NCBI RefSeq assembly: GCF_020283565.1
Contig: NC_060064.1
Coordinates: forward strand, 26,680,337 to 26,744,336
From: Trifolium pratense
Lineage: Eukaryota; Streptophyta; Magnoliopsida; Fabales; Fabaceae
Direction of reading: 5' to 3'
DNA: 64,000 nucleotides
Under the pieces are notes generated by a model. That model did not search any database. It was not told the origin of the DNA and saw only the letters and a program-made list of their open reading frames with translations. Below, one piece after another: positions 45,440-56,684 of this stretch (its first letter is position 1; the number at the start of each line of letters is the position of its first letter). Both the position numbers and the translations under genes were made by a program.

Positions 45440-46262
45440 TTCATTTTATATTAGCATAAATAATACATCATATTTGTTCTCTATGAGGATTCATAGTCTG
45501 AAAATACTTAATGATTTTTTGTTTTATTTTCAAGGGCAATGAAAATATCTTTCTTTATATAAGTAACTAGACAATCATTCAACCATATAATCTCCCATTC
45601 GATTTTGCAACCGATTCTTGATAATACTCATAGCAGAGAAAACTCTTTCAGCGGTCGTAGTTGCCAAAAGTAATATCAAAGATAACTCTAAAAACAAATA
45701 TACCAATGGGCACACAATATATATTCTTTCTTGTCTCTACTAGCTTTATGCAAAGATCACCGATCCCTTCTAATTCTAAAAATTCATCTTCAGAGCATAC
45801 ATCATAATAATAATTTTCAAGCTGGGAATCTAGTGTCAATAACTCAATAGGTGAAAATTATGATAGATAAAATTGAGCTAAACGATTCAACTTTTCCTTA
45901 TCAAATGCAGAAAAAGGAATTTCTTTGACCTAAACAAGCAACACAAAAGAAGCAACTTATTATTCACTTATGTAAAATGATTACTCAACTCTTGAGGTTG
46001 TCGATCAATCACTTGATATAGAACAATTGAACTTGAAAGTAACGTAAATTAGAAACTCTCTACAATTTGTGCTTTGACTTTTAATATGTTTGAAAGGGAT
46101 TATTCATATTTGGCACGACAACTTCATGATATTCATAAAATAATGAAACCTCATTGAGCAACCATTATTCCTTATAACTTGTAACTTTTGTTTGGACATT
46201 TTGACTAATTTCATGGCATTTACAATATCTTGATCACTTCTTTGTAATACTTGAGCTAATTC
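45440..46262 (-). pseudogene. hAT transposase remnant (TTF-type, dimerisation domain)
   Basis: Minus-strand pieces occur in the order of plant TTF-type hAT transposases. They are QVLQRSDQDIVNAMKLVK (about 46250), a FAFDKEKLNRLAQFY-like segment (45890), LDSQLENYYYDVCSEDEF (45830), then AERVFSAMSIIKNRLQNRMG (about 45640-45580), the conserved hAT dimerisation motif. Stops and frameshifts separate them. The catalytic N-terminal region is missing. Confidence 0.8.
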
Positions 46263-46299
46263 ATGAGTAATTCATACATGGATTGCTCCATCTCCATCC

Positions 46300-46540
46300 T
46301 TACAATGTATTCTTGATGAGGCTTCACAATTATCTTACTGACACACTTCGGTTAATCTTATCAACCTGGACTCGAACAAATGTGCTGATTTTATTGCCTC
46401 TCTCTAGGTTATATGGGCTCTTTTTCTTTAAGCACTTTTTAGTAGTCTTGTTCTCTCCGATAATCTGCTCTTTACTTATTGTAAAGACTATTGTAGTCCT
46501 CTTCTTTATCATTAGTTAAATTTCATTTCCACAAAAAAAT
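46300..46540 (+). pseudogene. LINE RNase H tail fragment
   Basis: The frame includes DSNKCADFIASL, matching the 'N.CAD.LA..G' end of LINE-type RNase H, followed by a 3' tail (TTGTAAAGACTATTGTAGTC) shared with 40660-40734. Confidence 0.55.
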
Positions 46541-47107
46541 GTTAATATATTATTGTTAAATACGCCCAATCATTCCGGATAACGCTTGCATCCTCTATCT
46601 TACCGCGGCTGCTGGCACAGAGTTAGCTGATGCTTATTCCCCAGATACTGTCATTGTTTCTTCTCCCATAAAAGAAGTTCATGACCCGTAGGCCTTTTGC
46701 AGCTCTTTTGGTTTGTTTACCATATTAAATTGTTGCTTATAGTTTTACCATTGTCCTATTATCCATTTCTGTATTCAGATCAGAGCATGTATTCTATAAA
46801 TTTATATTTTATACCATTTGTTTATGCATCAAATTGTGAATAAAAAGAATATTGTGTGCTTCTTAGACATCTCAAAATATAGTAAATCAACACAAATGAA
46901 TTTTAAGAAGAGATCATAGAATTGTATTACATGTCTTAGTTTAGTTCCATATAAATGTCACAAAATTATAGGCCAACCTCAAAATATATGTCCAAATCCT
47001 CAATAACATGAATATATAAATTGTTAAAGAAACAAATGTGGTAGATTTCAGACTTAAAGTCTTCAATGCAATGTAAATTTTGAAATGCAATTTGTATGCA
47101 CGGTTGA

Positions 47108-47159
47108 GTCCCACATCGTTAATTTTTGAATGGTGTTTGTAGAAGCAAGTGTATAAAAT
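47108..47159 (+). promoter_or_regulatory. snRNA promoter: USE and TATA box
   Basis: USE GTCCCACATCG (47108-47118) and TATAAAAT (47152-47159) are 33 bp apart, the same spacing as at the canonical U1 gene. The U1 start lies 32 bp after the TATA start. Confidence 0.88.
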
Positions 47160-47183
47160 AAACCTGTTCAACACCTTAGCAAA

Positions 47184-47345
47184 TTACTTACCTGGATGGG
47201 GTCAATGGCTGATCATGAAGGCCCATGGCCTAGGTTGGTGGTCTCCATTGCACTTTGGAGGGGTGCCAGCCTAAGGTCTACCCAAGTGGTGGATCCTACA
47301 TCATTATTTGTTGCAGTGGGGGCTTGCGTTCGCGCAGCCCCTTCC
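47184..47345 (+). ncRNA. U1 snRNA copy with near-canonical 5' end
   Basis: The 5' end reads TTACTTACCTGG, differing from canonical only at nucleotide 1 (A to T), so splice-site pairing is kept. Stem-loop I loop GATCATGAAGG, stem-loop II ATTGCACTTTGGAGG and the final stem (GGGGCTTGCG TTCG CGCAGCCCC) are intact. The Sm site is weakened (ATTATTTGTTG instead of ATAATTTGTTG). Promoter and 3' box are good. It may be functional or recently decaying. It sits at the end of a segmental duplication whose sister U1 (41731) is deleted. Confidence 0.87.
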
Positions 47346-47350
47346 AATTA

Positions 47351-47357
47351 AGTATAA
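47351..47357 (+). terminator. snRNA 3' box
   Basis: AGTATAA, preceded by CA and four bases, matches CAN(3-10)AGTNNAA just after the U1 3' end. Confidence 0.75.
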
Positions 47358-47487
47358 ATATTTTATGGTTGTAATACTTATAATTATTGGCTAATTATTA
47401 TGATTTTCTTACAATGGTTAATTATGATTATTACGTGCTTAATGGACATACCTGTATTAGAACTCAATAATCACCAACATCATTAAC

Positions 47488-47796
47488 TACGGATGTCAAT
47501 TTCATCTGTAAATGGAGATCCCCACAGAGATTTTTTCATTTGGGGACCCAAAGACGGGAAATTTTTATTCATGGAGATGGAGGAGAAAGTCCCCCGAACG
47601 AGATTTTGAGATGGGGATGAGATTTTATCCTCCGCTCCGTGGAGACTCCGTCCCCGAAAACTTTATTAAAATAACATTTAAATAAACTATTGTTAATTAT
47701 ATTTTCCCAAAATATGAGTATACTTTAGATGGTGGGACAAATAATGGTAATGTATCATCCGCTCAATCCCCGCCCCATTGATAATTGATATCCCTA
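47488..47796. mobile_element. hAT-type MITE, 309 bp
   Basis: Inverted ends TACGGATGTCAATT and (minus strand) TAGGGATATCAATT are flanked by the 8-bp repeat TCATTAAC (47480-47487 and 47797-47804). The arms are GC-richer and the core AT-rich. It resembles the hAT MITE at 28891 in terminal sequence. Confidence 0.85.
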
Positions 47797-47804
47797 TCAT
47801 TAAC

Positions 47805-48512
47805 CAGTAGTTACTTGAAATTTAAAAATAAATAACTTGTGTATAATCTAGAATGACTTGTCAAGACTCGAGATCAAGAAGCTACTTAGTTTAGTGGTGA
47901 AGTCTCCGAATTTTGATTTATACTTGCTAGCCTTTTTTGTATAGATTGAACTACTGGAGTTGTTATATGTAGCATAAGCAATGTGCCCATTTTGTGATGG
48001 AGAAGAGAAACTTTGAATAATTTGTTCATGCAGCTCTAATCCATGGTAAAATAGTTTGGCGAATCAATTGACTGTCAACACAAAAACCGAACCACGCACC
48101 AACAACTCCTTGCAAACAGCAACAAGCAACAAGGATGCTCTTTTGAGCGAAACAATCTGATCTCCAACCTGATGAATGAACTTGGAAAGACCCACAACGA
48201 TGACCTTCAAGCACCGTCATTAAACTTAAAACAAAACCTTGAATCAACGCGAACAATAACATTTAACACATATATCCGAACAAATTATTTATCATGAATT
48301 GGCCAAATATATAATACAACAAATTATTTATCAAATAAATTTCTATTACATTTAACACATAAAAAAATATTGAATCTATATATTTGATACAAATTAAGGT
48401 GTATTTGTCCAAGTAAAAATAAAGGTAGTAGTAGACTAGTAGTGTAGAAATTAGAAAAAACCTCAACCAAAAAAAAAACGAAGTCTACCGCCAAAAAAAA
48501 CAAATCTTCAAT
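47805..48512. other. Spacer before the tRNA gene
   Basis: No gene recognised. Confidence 0.5.
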
Positions 48513-48585
48513 CGCCGTCTGTGGGAATCGAACCCACGACCACGTGGTTAAAAGCCACGCGCTCTACCAGCTGAGCTAAGACGGC
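48513..48585 (-). tRNA. tRNA-Lys (anticodon TTT)
   Basis: A 73-nt cloverleaf on the minus strand. The acceptor stem is GCCGTCT/AGACGGC with discriminator G. The D-arm is TAGCTCAGCTGGTAGAGC (box A), the anticodon stem GTGGC/GCCAC-like around CTTTTAA with TTT anticodon, and the T-arm GTGGGTTCGATCCCCAC (box B). It is a typical nuclear elongator tRNA-Lys without intron and reads AAA/AAG codons. CCA is not encoded, as expected for a nuclear gene. Confidence 0.97.
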
Positions 48586-48732
48586 TGCACATCATTATTC
48601 TTCAACAGTTAATAGATATACATATCATACTATAGTCTCTCATTTGAACTTCACTCGAAATCACTTCACTCTTGGCATCGTTTCTAAATCCTCACTGAAG
48701 AATTCACAGAACCCTCGTCAAACGGCGGTGCT

Positions 48733-51700
48733 ATGGCGGAAATATCAAATTCTCCACCGCCGGAACCAAAACTCACCGAACAAAACCCCCAAACTCAGAT
48801 AACTGAATCATCCACTTCACAATTCGATTCCAAAACCATGCGAAAAACTAAACCCGGCGTTAAACGTCTCATCATGACTCTCACAGTTCTCATCTCTTTC
48901 ATATTAGGTTTTCCACTTCTCATGAAATCCATCGAAATCTACCGTGCACCTCTCCCCTTTGACCGTATTGAATCATTCTCCTCCAAAATTGAATCCAGTC
49001 CGTTGCTTTTTCCATGTCGATTTAGAGCTATCTTCGTCGGTTTCAATTTTAGGGTTTCGAATAACGAACTTGAAGAGGTTATTCGGAGGAAAATGATTGA
49101 TCTCAGCCCCGGCGAATCGCGCTGTGGCTGTGATGGTGATTACTCTGTTTCGGCTGTTGTTGATTTGGAAGAAGTCAATGCTGTTGATTTTGGCGGGAAA
49201 TTGAGGGAAAATAACGAAGAGGCGGATGAATTGGTGAAGAGATTGGTGAATGTGTATGGAGAAGAGAAGGTGTATAGTGTTGTGGTGGTGAATGGAGAGG
49301 AAGAGGTGAAGGCTGTGGTTGGGAAGTATCGGCACGCGTGGATTGTTGGTAAGGTTACGCAGGAGGATGCGGTTTTTCGTGTGGCGGAGATATTTGCTAA
49401 GGTTTTTGTTAATGGTAGGAGTGAAGATGGTGTAATTCGTAACGAGTTTATGCCTGTTGGTGCTGATGGGAGGATTGTTCTTTCTTTTAGTTTGCTCAAT
49501 GCAGACCCGCGAGATTGGATTTATGATTGGTATGCATATTATAAAAGTTGATTTTGGTGAAATGTTTGTTTTGTTTCTATTTTTGGGTTGTAAAAGGTGC
49601 TGTTTATGTAATTTATCTGTTTGTGTAGTTGTATTTTGTAGGTTGGATTAGATAGAAAATTCACATGCTTTATAATCATGCCGGTGTTTGCCAAATTCAC
49701 ATGCTTTATAATCATGCCTTATAATCTGACTGATACATAAGCCTGTTTGGATAAACAACTTAATTTAGCTGATCATATAAGTGAATAAACTACTTAATTG
49801 AGCTGATCATATAAGTGAGTATGTATAAGCTATCTATACGACAAAGATAAAATAAAGTCAAACTGTTTTCATATAAACTGTAAGCTGTTTTCATAAACTA
49901 TCCCAAACAGTCTCATAGGTGCTTATGTCAATAGATAAGTACAATTAAGCCAGTCCAAACAGCCCCTTAATAATAATAATAATATATTAAACCCTGCTGG
50001 CCGTGCTTTGGTGTCATGTCGGTTTGTTAGCTTAGTATCTTTTTGAACATTGTAATTTTGAAGTCTTTTTGATGATCTTATTGTAGGAATTTCAGTGAAA
50101 TAGATGAGACTTTGTTGCAGCCTGTCATCGAGGCTTTGAAACCTGTAGCCGATGTTACGGTTGAAAGCCAGGTTAAGTGTCCTAAATGAAGAATTTGCAA
50201 GATATGCTTTGGATTCAAGTGATTTAATTGTTCTTCCTAATTGGCAGGTTTTGTACCACACACCGAAGTCTTCGTTTTCTTATTGGGATGACGAGCACGG
50301 CAGCCATATATTCAGTACTCAGGACCTTCCTTTCTTTGTATGCTCTATGGTCTTGTGTTATCATTTATACTATTATTTTAAATAGAATTGCTATATGTTT
50401 AGTTCTATTTTATCTCTTGACTTTTCAAACTTAAATCAAGTGGATGGATGATGCAACTTTCCACCCAGATCACTTGACATATTAGCACGATGTCCAGCTT
50501 TAAAATGATGTTTCAATCATTTAGAAGTTTCTTTATCTTGGGTTATGTATGCGTCTCTATTTCATTTGGTCCAATTTATGCGAGTCTTTTATTGTTGTTT
50601 ATGTGAAATCTGTTGTGCCGTCCTTTTCTTTTCTTTGTCATATTTTATTGTTTCTTGCAACTCAGATACTATATTAATATTTTATTGATTTGAATGTTTC
50701 TATCTTACACAGGTGAATTCCAATGAGTGGCACTTAGATACTTCAGTTGCAGCTGGTGGGAGGTCAAAAGTATTGCAACTTGTTGTGTATATTACTTCTG
50801 CTCTCTTAGATTAATTTACTTGTTGACATCTAAAAGCTTAAATTGAATTTATATTTTTAAGCATTTGCTTTATAACATACAAGTGGTGCAGTACTGACAA
50901 ATGATCTCTGGATAAAGTAGGCATATATATTATAAACTGCAATGCCATTGGTTCCGTGTATGTCATGACTAACTCAATGCACCTCATAGGTTCCACGTTC
51001 CTCTTGCACAGAATCATGTCCAACATCACCATGGGTTTCTGCTGCATGTCCTAGGCTAACTAATTTTGATCCATCTAAATTTGTGATTCTGCACGCATGC
51101 ATCAAGTACCCATGATGATGTTGGACCTGATTCTAAAGGAGAGAGAGATCACACCGGTTGTGAACTGTGATCACTGCACCACTTATAGTTTGTGTTCATC
51201 TGCTGCACCACCCCCGTATTAGGAAGATGATTGCTCAAAGATTAGGTTTAGGAGTCTGTTTTGTTTGTGAGGTTTTAGCAGGACTATTAGTAATGGCCGT
51301 AGGAGGGGATTTATTCAAATATTTTTTTTTGCTCATGATGCCAAAATCCAGCTACTGATGTATGGTATTAGTAAGACTGTATTATAAGTATTTTTCTTCT
51401 ACTGTTGTGTCAAACTCTGACTATGTAACTGTTGGATTTCAACCTTTTAATTATGTTAGATATATTCCATCTGCGAAGGAGTGTCCTCTTCAACTGGAGC
51501 TTCCAAATGGAGAGATCTCTAAGACTAATGGCTTTATATCTCCAGTTATTTCTCTCACCTTCAAAACTTCCGTACTTATATTTTTGTTTATAAAATTGCC
51601 TAAATGGTGAGCCTATTGTGGATTATTGCAGATGTGGGGAGGTGTTGTGGTATGGAACCCCCAAAGTTGTATAAAGGATTTTGAAAGTAAGGGTCCAGTC

Positions 51701-53806
51701 AGACATAAGATTTCTCCTCAGGTTTTTCTCTTGCTCATTAATAGGCACTTTTGACTTTGTTGGTATGCTTACTGTTGACAATAGTTGCTCCATGTATGAT
51801 ACCCTTTGGACTTAGATTTATTTTAAACCAATAATTGATAGACTTTTGTTTGGAGGCATTAATTAGTGGCAGTGCTATTTATTTATGCAATTATATATAC
51901 TGTGCCACTCTTGTTAATTTCATTAATTCTCTTGCTGAGCACTGTAGCATGTATATTCTAAAACAGGATCTCCATAAGGTTTTTGAAGTTCTCATGGGGC
52001 AGTTACGGCAACTTCTTGGTCTGAAGTCAGATGACATTTATGTTGGTGAGTCAGGCACTTCCATTCTCCTAGGGAGTGAAAGAGGTTTCACAGAATGGTA
52101 AGAATAGTAGTCCTGTTAAGATAGTTTTGAGAGCATGATACTGACAGAGTGACAGCCTATGTTTACACAATCATGGGAATGCTAAATGAGCATTATTTTT
52201 CCCACTCACTTTATATCACTGGTTCCCGTGTTAAATATATGTTCTGAAGGGGAGAATAAATTTCCGTTAAACAAATAAACATTTAGACCGTGGCGGGTTG
52301 AATCCATGGAAGTTACCGTTGTGGGGGTGGTTTATTCATTTTGTCTTGCTGAAGAACAGAATCGTTTCAAAAAATAATTCTTGTGGGCTGATTGTGTGTA
52401 GGGAATTGGATGCTTTGTCACGGAAGCATTTTTGTTTTAATCTCCTTTCATGTGCCACAACGCTTGGATCTCTTTCTAGATTGGTATGTTTATCAATTAG
52501 GTTGCTTCAGTCGATAATGTAGAACTAGAAGTTTATGTTTATTGTTCGGGAAAAGCTTTCTTAAACTCCTATTTCTTGCAGGTACAATCATTACCAAGGA
52601 TGATTATCATGGATGAAATTGGAAAACAGGTGAGTTTTGTTTTTTTGGGACTAGGTGTTTCCTTCTTGTCATTGAACTTATTGTCAAGATTGTTAGCCTA
52701 GAGTTTGTTAGGAATCAGTTAGTTAGATTGTTAGCTTATAATTGTATCTCTTTTTCTATATCTTTTCAACCCCTATGAGGTTTTCTCACGATCTACAAGC
52801 TCTCAAGCTTCCTTTTTCCCATCATCTCCACAACCTCTGATTTCCAACACTTATATTGGAAGTCTACTATTAACATTGAATATGACACCTATCAGTTTTT
52901 TTGGCTAGATGTTTTCCTCTTGCTTTTAGGTGTGAAGATTTCAAGTTTATGATATTTATTTTGAGATTTGGGTCATAAACATTGTACTTGTACTTTCAGT
53001 TGTGTGAATAATAATTCGGTTTGCTGTGAACACATCTTCCAGATTAATTGATATAAAAAAAATTCTTTCCTCGTATTTAGTTTATGAAAGATGGTTTGAA
53101 ATTCCTCAATATTTTGTTGTCTTTGAGCAGGTGAAGTTTTCTCTGGAAGCTGCAAAGTCTGCTCAAACTAATGCGACTATTGGAATATATGATGCTTCGG
53201 CTGGTATGCTTTTTGAGACTTCATGCTAATTTGAAAGCTTGTTATTAACTCATGAAGATATACAGGTTGTTGTCTATTGCTAAAATGCGACGTTTATCTT
53301 TTCTTATCAGTGTCATCAAGGCATTCAAGATCTCTTGCAGAGGATGCCTTTTTTCATCCATCAATTATGTCCATCAGCTATTATTCGTTTGAGCATTGTT
53401 TTGCCATCTATTCGGTCCGTCCTTTAACTCTTTTCCTCTCAGCCATAATTACAAACAACTTATATCTCTAGCTTTTATTGATGGATAACGTGACCTTTTT
53501 GATGATTCCATCATATTGACCAAATTATATTTGCATTTTGCATTTTGACATTCATAATTAGGGAATACAGATTATGCATAATTCATGTTTATTTTGACAA
53601 GATTTTTATCATAAAAGAAAAATAAATATTAAGGAATTAGAAGATCCGCGGTTGTTTACTGATTCTCATGTGTTCTATGCTACCAGCCATTTTTTCTGCC
53701 TGTTACAATGCATATTCTCCTAGCCGCCGTAAGAGAATGGAAAAGATACAAGCAAGAAAATAGAAAGTACTTGACTTGGAAGGCCAAAGCAAAAACTACA
53801 CCTTAA
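48733..53806 (+). CDS. PIGS: GPI transamidase subunit PIG-S
   Basis: Twelve exons join in frame to 592 residues: 48733-49529, 50087-50171, 50248-50337, 50713-50786, 51460-51544, 51632-51721, 51967-52097, 52402-52483, 52582-52629, 53131-53203, 53311-53414, 53687-53806. PIG-S is an ER-membrane subunit of the transamidase complex that attaches GPI anchors to proteins. A cytosolic N-terminus (1-43) ends in KTMRKTKPGVKRL, then membrane helix 1 (about 44-64) leads to the conserved SIEIYRAPLPF. The lumenal domain carries VNSNEWHLDTSVAAGGRSKV and FISPMWGGVVVWNP. The C-terminus has a second hydrophobic segment (PFFLPVTMHILLAAVREWKR) and a basic cytosolic tail. The length matches plant relatives of about 600 residues. 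Intron 1 contains a MITE. Confidence 0.95.
49738..49969. mobile_element. MITE-like inverted repeat in PIG-S intron 1
   Basis: TAAGCCTGTTTGGATAAAC at the left and CAGTCCAAACAGCCCCTTA at the right are imperfect inverted ends of a type frequent in legume introns. Inside, TGAGCTGATCATATAAGTGA-like units are repeated in tandem. Target duplication not resolved. Confidence 0.55.
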
Positions 53807-54453
53807 TTCTTTGATCAATAGTGACAACTTGAAGCTAGTTTCCAGGTAGTTGAGGTCTTGTGATTGTCTCTCCCCAATGCCTGGTTCTTTTCTAATTTTT
53901 TATTGCTGACACGGTCCTTAAGGACAACTAGTATACTTCAAAAACGGCATTGATGCGGTGGCTCTTGGTTGTAAGATAGGTTTTTTTTCTTTTTCTTTCT
54001 GTAATTGAAAATTCTTATTGTATAATCTATGAATTTATCTATCCAGATTTCAGTCTTCTCAGTCTCTTGTCCATCAAAGCCTTGTTGAGAATGAAAGTGA
54101 CACAATTGACTAGATTTTGTTGAATTATTCATTGACATATTATTGTGCTAGAGATTCCAACACTTTGTGTATTAGACATGTTATTATTTCTAGAATTATT
54201 AGAAGTTTCAAGTTGACAATTTCTTCCTCTTCTTAAAGACATGCAACCTTATAGTATCTGTATCTGTAAAAAAAGCAATGTGCTCACATAACTTATTTTA
54301 AACTCGTCACACCAGGTGGTGTGTCAATCTATCTAATGCAATTTTTGGTTTAAGGAAAGTAAACCAAATCTGAAACACAAATAAATAAAATTAGTGTCTA
54401 CGGTTGTCCGAACGAGTTAATAATTAGTGTCACATGTGTGGACAAATGTGCCT
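53807..54453. other. PIG-S 3' region and spacer
   Basis: Contains the PIG-S 3' untranslated region; no other gene recognised. Confidence 0.5.
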
Positions 54454-54702
54454 CATTCGTATGCATTTCAGCTTCGCCTCATCATAATTTCTATAGCGGT
54501 CCATACAAATGTGCCTTAATTTATGTTCCAGTCATCCAACATCCACCGAACCAGATAAATGATGATATGATGCAGGCAATGTCAATGATCAAACTTATGC
54601 CAAAATATTGAATTTTGTATTGACAAAATTTCAACTCTTTACGGTTGCCTATTTGAAATCAGATTTTTAAAATTTGTCAATAACAATTAAAATAGGACAC
54701 TT
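54454..54702. repeat. Left copy of a 0.25 kb direct duplication
   Basis: Starts CATTCGTATGCATTTCAGCTT and ends near AATTAAAATAGGACAC; repeated at 54925-55190 with about 10% differences and small indels. Between the copies is a sequence (from 54714) starting GGTTAAATATGTTTTTGGTT, resembling one end of a common legume repeat. Confidence 0.85.
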
Positions 54703-54924
54703 AAAAAAGAAGGGTTAAATATGTTTTTGGTTCCTATAATTTTTCAGAATTTTTATTTTAGTCCCTGAATTTTTTACCAACACTTTTTAGTCACTGGAGT
54801 TTTTTCCGTCAATGTTGTTAGTCTCTACTTTTCATTCAACTCGTGTATATATACTTTCACATTTTTGAATAATTTTTTTTTTTTTTTGCATTTCATTACA
54901 TAACAACCAATTTTGTTAAATGCC

Positions 54925-55190
54925 ACATTCGTATGCATTTCAGCTTACCAATAGGAGGTTTGTTGCCTCTTCATCATCTTTATAGCGGTCCATATAAATG
55001 TGCCTTAATCCACATTCCAATCATTCAACATCCACCGAACCTGATAAAGGATGATATGATGCAGGCAATGTCAATGATCAAACATTATGCCAAAATATTG
55101 AATTTTGTATTGACAAAATTTCAACTCTTTACGGTTGCTTATTGAAAATCAGATTTTTAAAATTTGTCAATAACAATTAAAATAGGACAC
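54925..55190. repeat. Right copy of the 0.25 kb direct duplication
   Basis: Partner of 54454-54702. A short frame across it (LPIGGLLPLHHLYSGPYKCA) is less broken than in the left copy, so it could derive from an exon, but I do not recognise the protein. Confidence 0.8.
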
Positions 55191-56684
55191 ACTTAAAAAG
55201 AATAATGAGTACAATGGATACCACTTTTTATTTTATTTTATTTCATAACAACCAATGTTTGTTATTTTCACAAATTGCAGGATACCAGAGTACAACTTAT
55301 ATAATTTGGGATATAATTCAAAACGATTTATAATTTAGAACCGAGAGAGTAATTATAAGTAGTAATGAATCTTGACAATCGAGTTGAGATCAATTATCTC
55401 ACATTACTACTTTATTGAATTATGTCTATCATAGTTCTCGGTGCCAAGTCAAAACCATTAATGTGAGGACAGATACAACATTCTCACCATTAATAATGAC
55501 CGTCGGAATAACGGTTGAGAAATCATGATTGTCAGTAAATGTCAATCATTCTGATGCCGGTTATTACGGATGGTTGATTTCCTTGATCATTGGGCAGGAA
55601 AACACAACCTTGGGCTTGCGTCTTTTTGGGCCGAGTTCGGCGCATGAGAGGACGAGTTCCTCGGTGATTGGGCATACTAAAAGAAATACATCATTCATTC
55701 AATAAATTCATTTTAAATTGATATCTAATTACTTGGAATCCTTCATTTTTCTCGTGTCATATTATATCAATTATAAATTATAACTATAGAAGTGAAGTAA
55801 TAGGACTAAATAATATATTTTCAACTTTTTGTTAAAAAATATATTTATATTTTCATTTGATACCATTGTAGAAGATATTTACATTGATATTGCACATGAT
55901 TGAAATTTATTTAATTTTTTTCTAATAATTTAATGGTTAGACTAATATTGCACATACTAATATTAAGACAATGAATTTATAATTCCTCTCTGGTTCAACC
56001 TTAACTCTTCTATAAAATGTAATTGACCTACGATTTGAGTAACGAATCAGTGATATATTCAAAGGATTTAGAAAACGAAAGGTTGTGATTGTAACAATCA
56101 AATGATTTGTTATGATGTATCCATGATATTACTAGTTACTTTTTTTTGGTATCAATCATCTGATTTCTTGGGAAAGGGTAATGATAATTAAGAATTCGAT
56201 CACGAGATAAATAATGTCTGACAAATAATTATTCTCACCATGAATCGAATTTAGGTTTTCCAAACAATTCGTCTTGGAGAGAACTTATTAACCACTTGTT
56301 TCGGTGTCGAATAGCCACTAATTAAAACTCACCATATACACACATAATGAGACAAGTACATGTCAATCATACACCGTTAGCTGACAACAAACGTCAGCTG
56401 CATACAAAATTTTAATATGCACCACGAGGGACACATAACACAACATTATGAATATAATATTAGACCACGAGGATCGCACAAATTAATAACCTATTATGCT
56501 ATGTTCACTGAACTATGCTACAACACTTCTCTTCTATTTATGTTCCATCCATTTTTCAATATTTAGAGATTCATCTTAAGCATAGGTTGAGTTAATAATA
56601 TTCACTTTTGAGTTTGGTTTTTGGCTTTGGTAACATTATCACTATTTTGTCACCAATTACCATACCAAACTCAATCACTCAACC
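55191..56684. other. Upstream region of the P450 gene
   Basis: AT-rich; presumably contains the CYP93E promoter. No conserved element other than generic AT-rich motifs could be supported. Confidence 0.5.

Larger units (their letters stand above)
46690..47345 (+). repeat. Segmental duplication copy 2 (ends in U1 copy)
   Basis: Partner of 40735-41870, without the MITE and with a complete U1 promoter and gene at its end. Confidence 0.8.

Noticed and set aside
49140..49499. 119-codon minus-strand frame over PIG-S exon 1
   Set aside because: Antisense shadow of the PIG-S coding exon.
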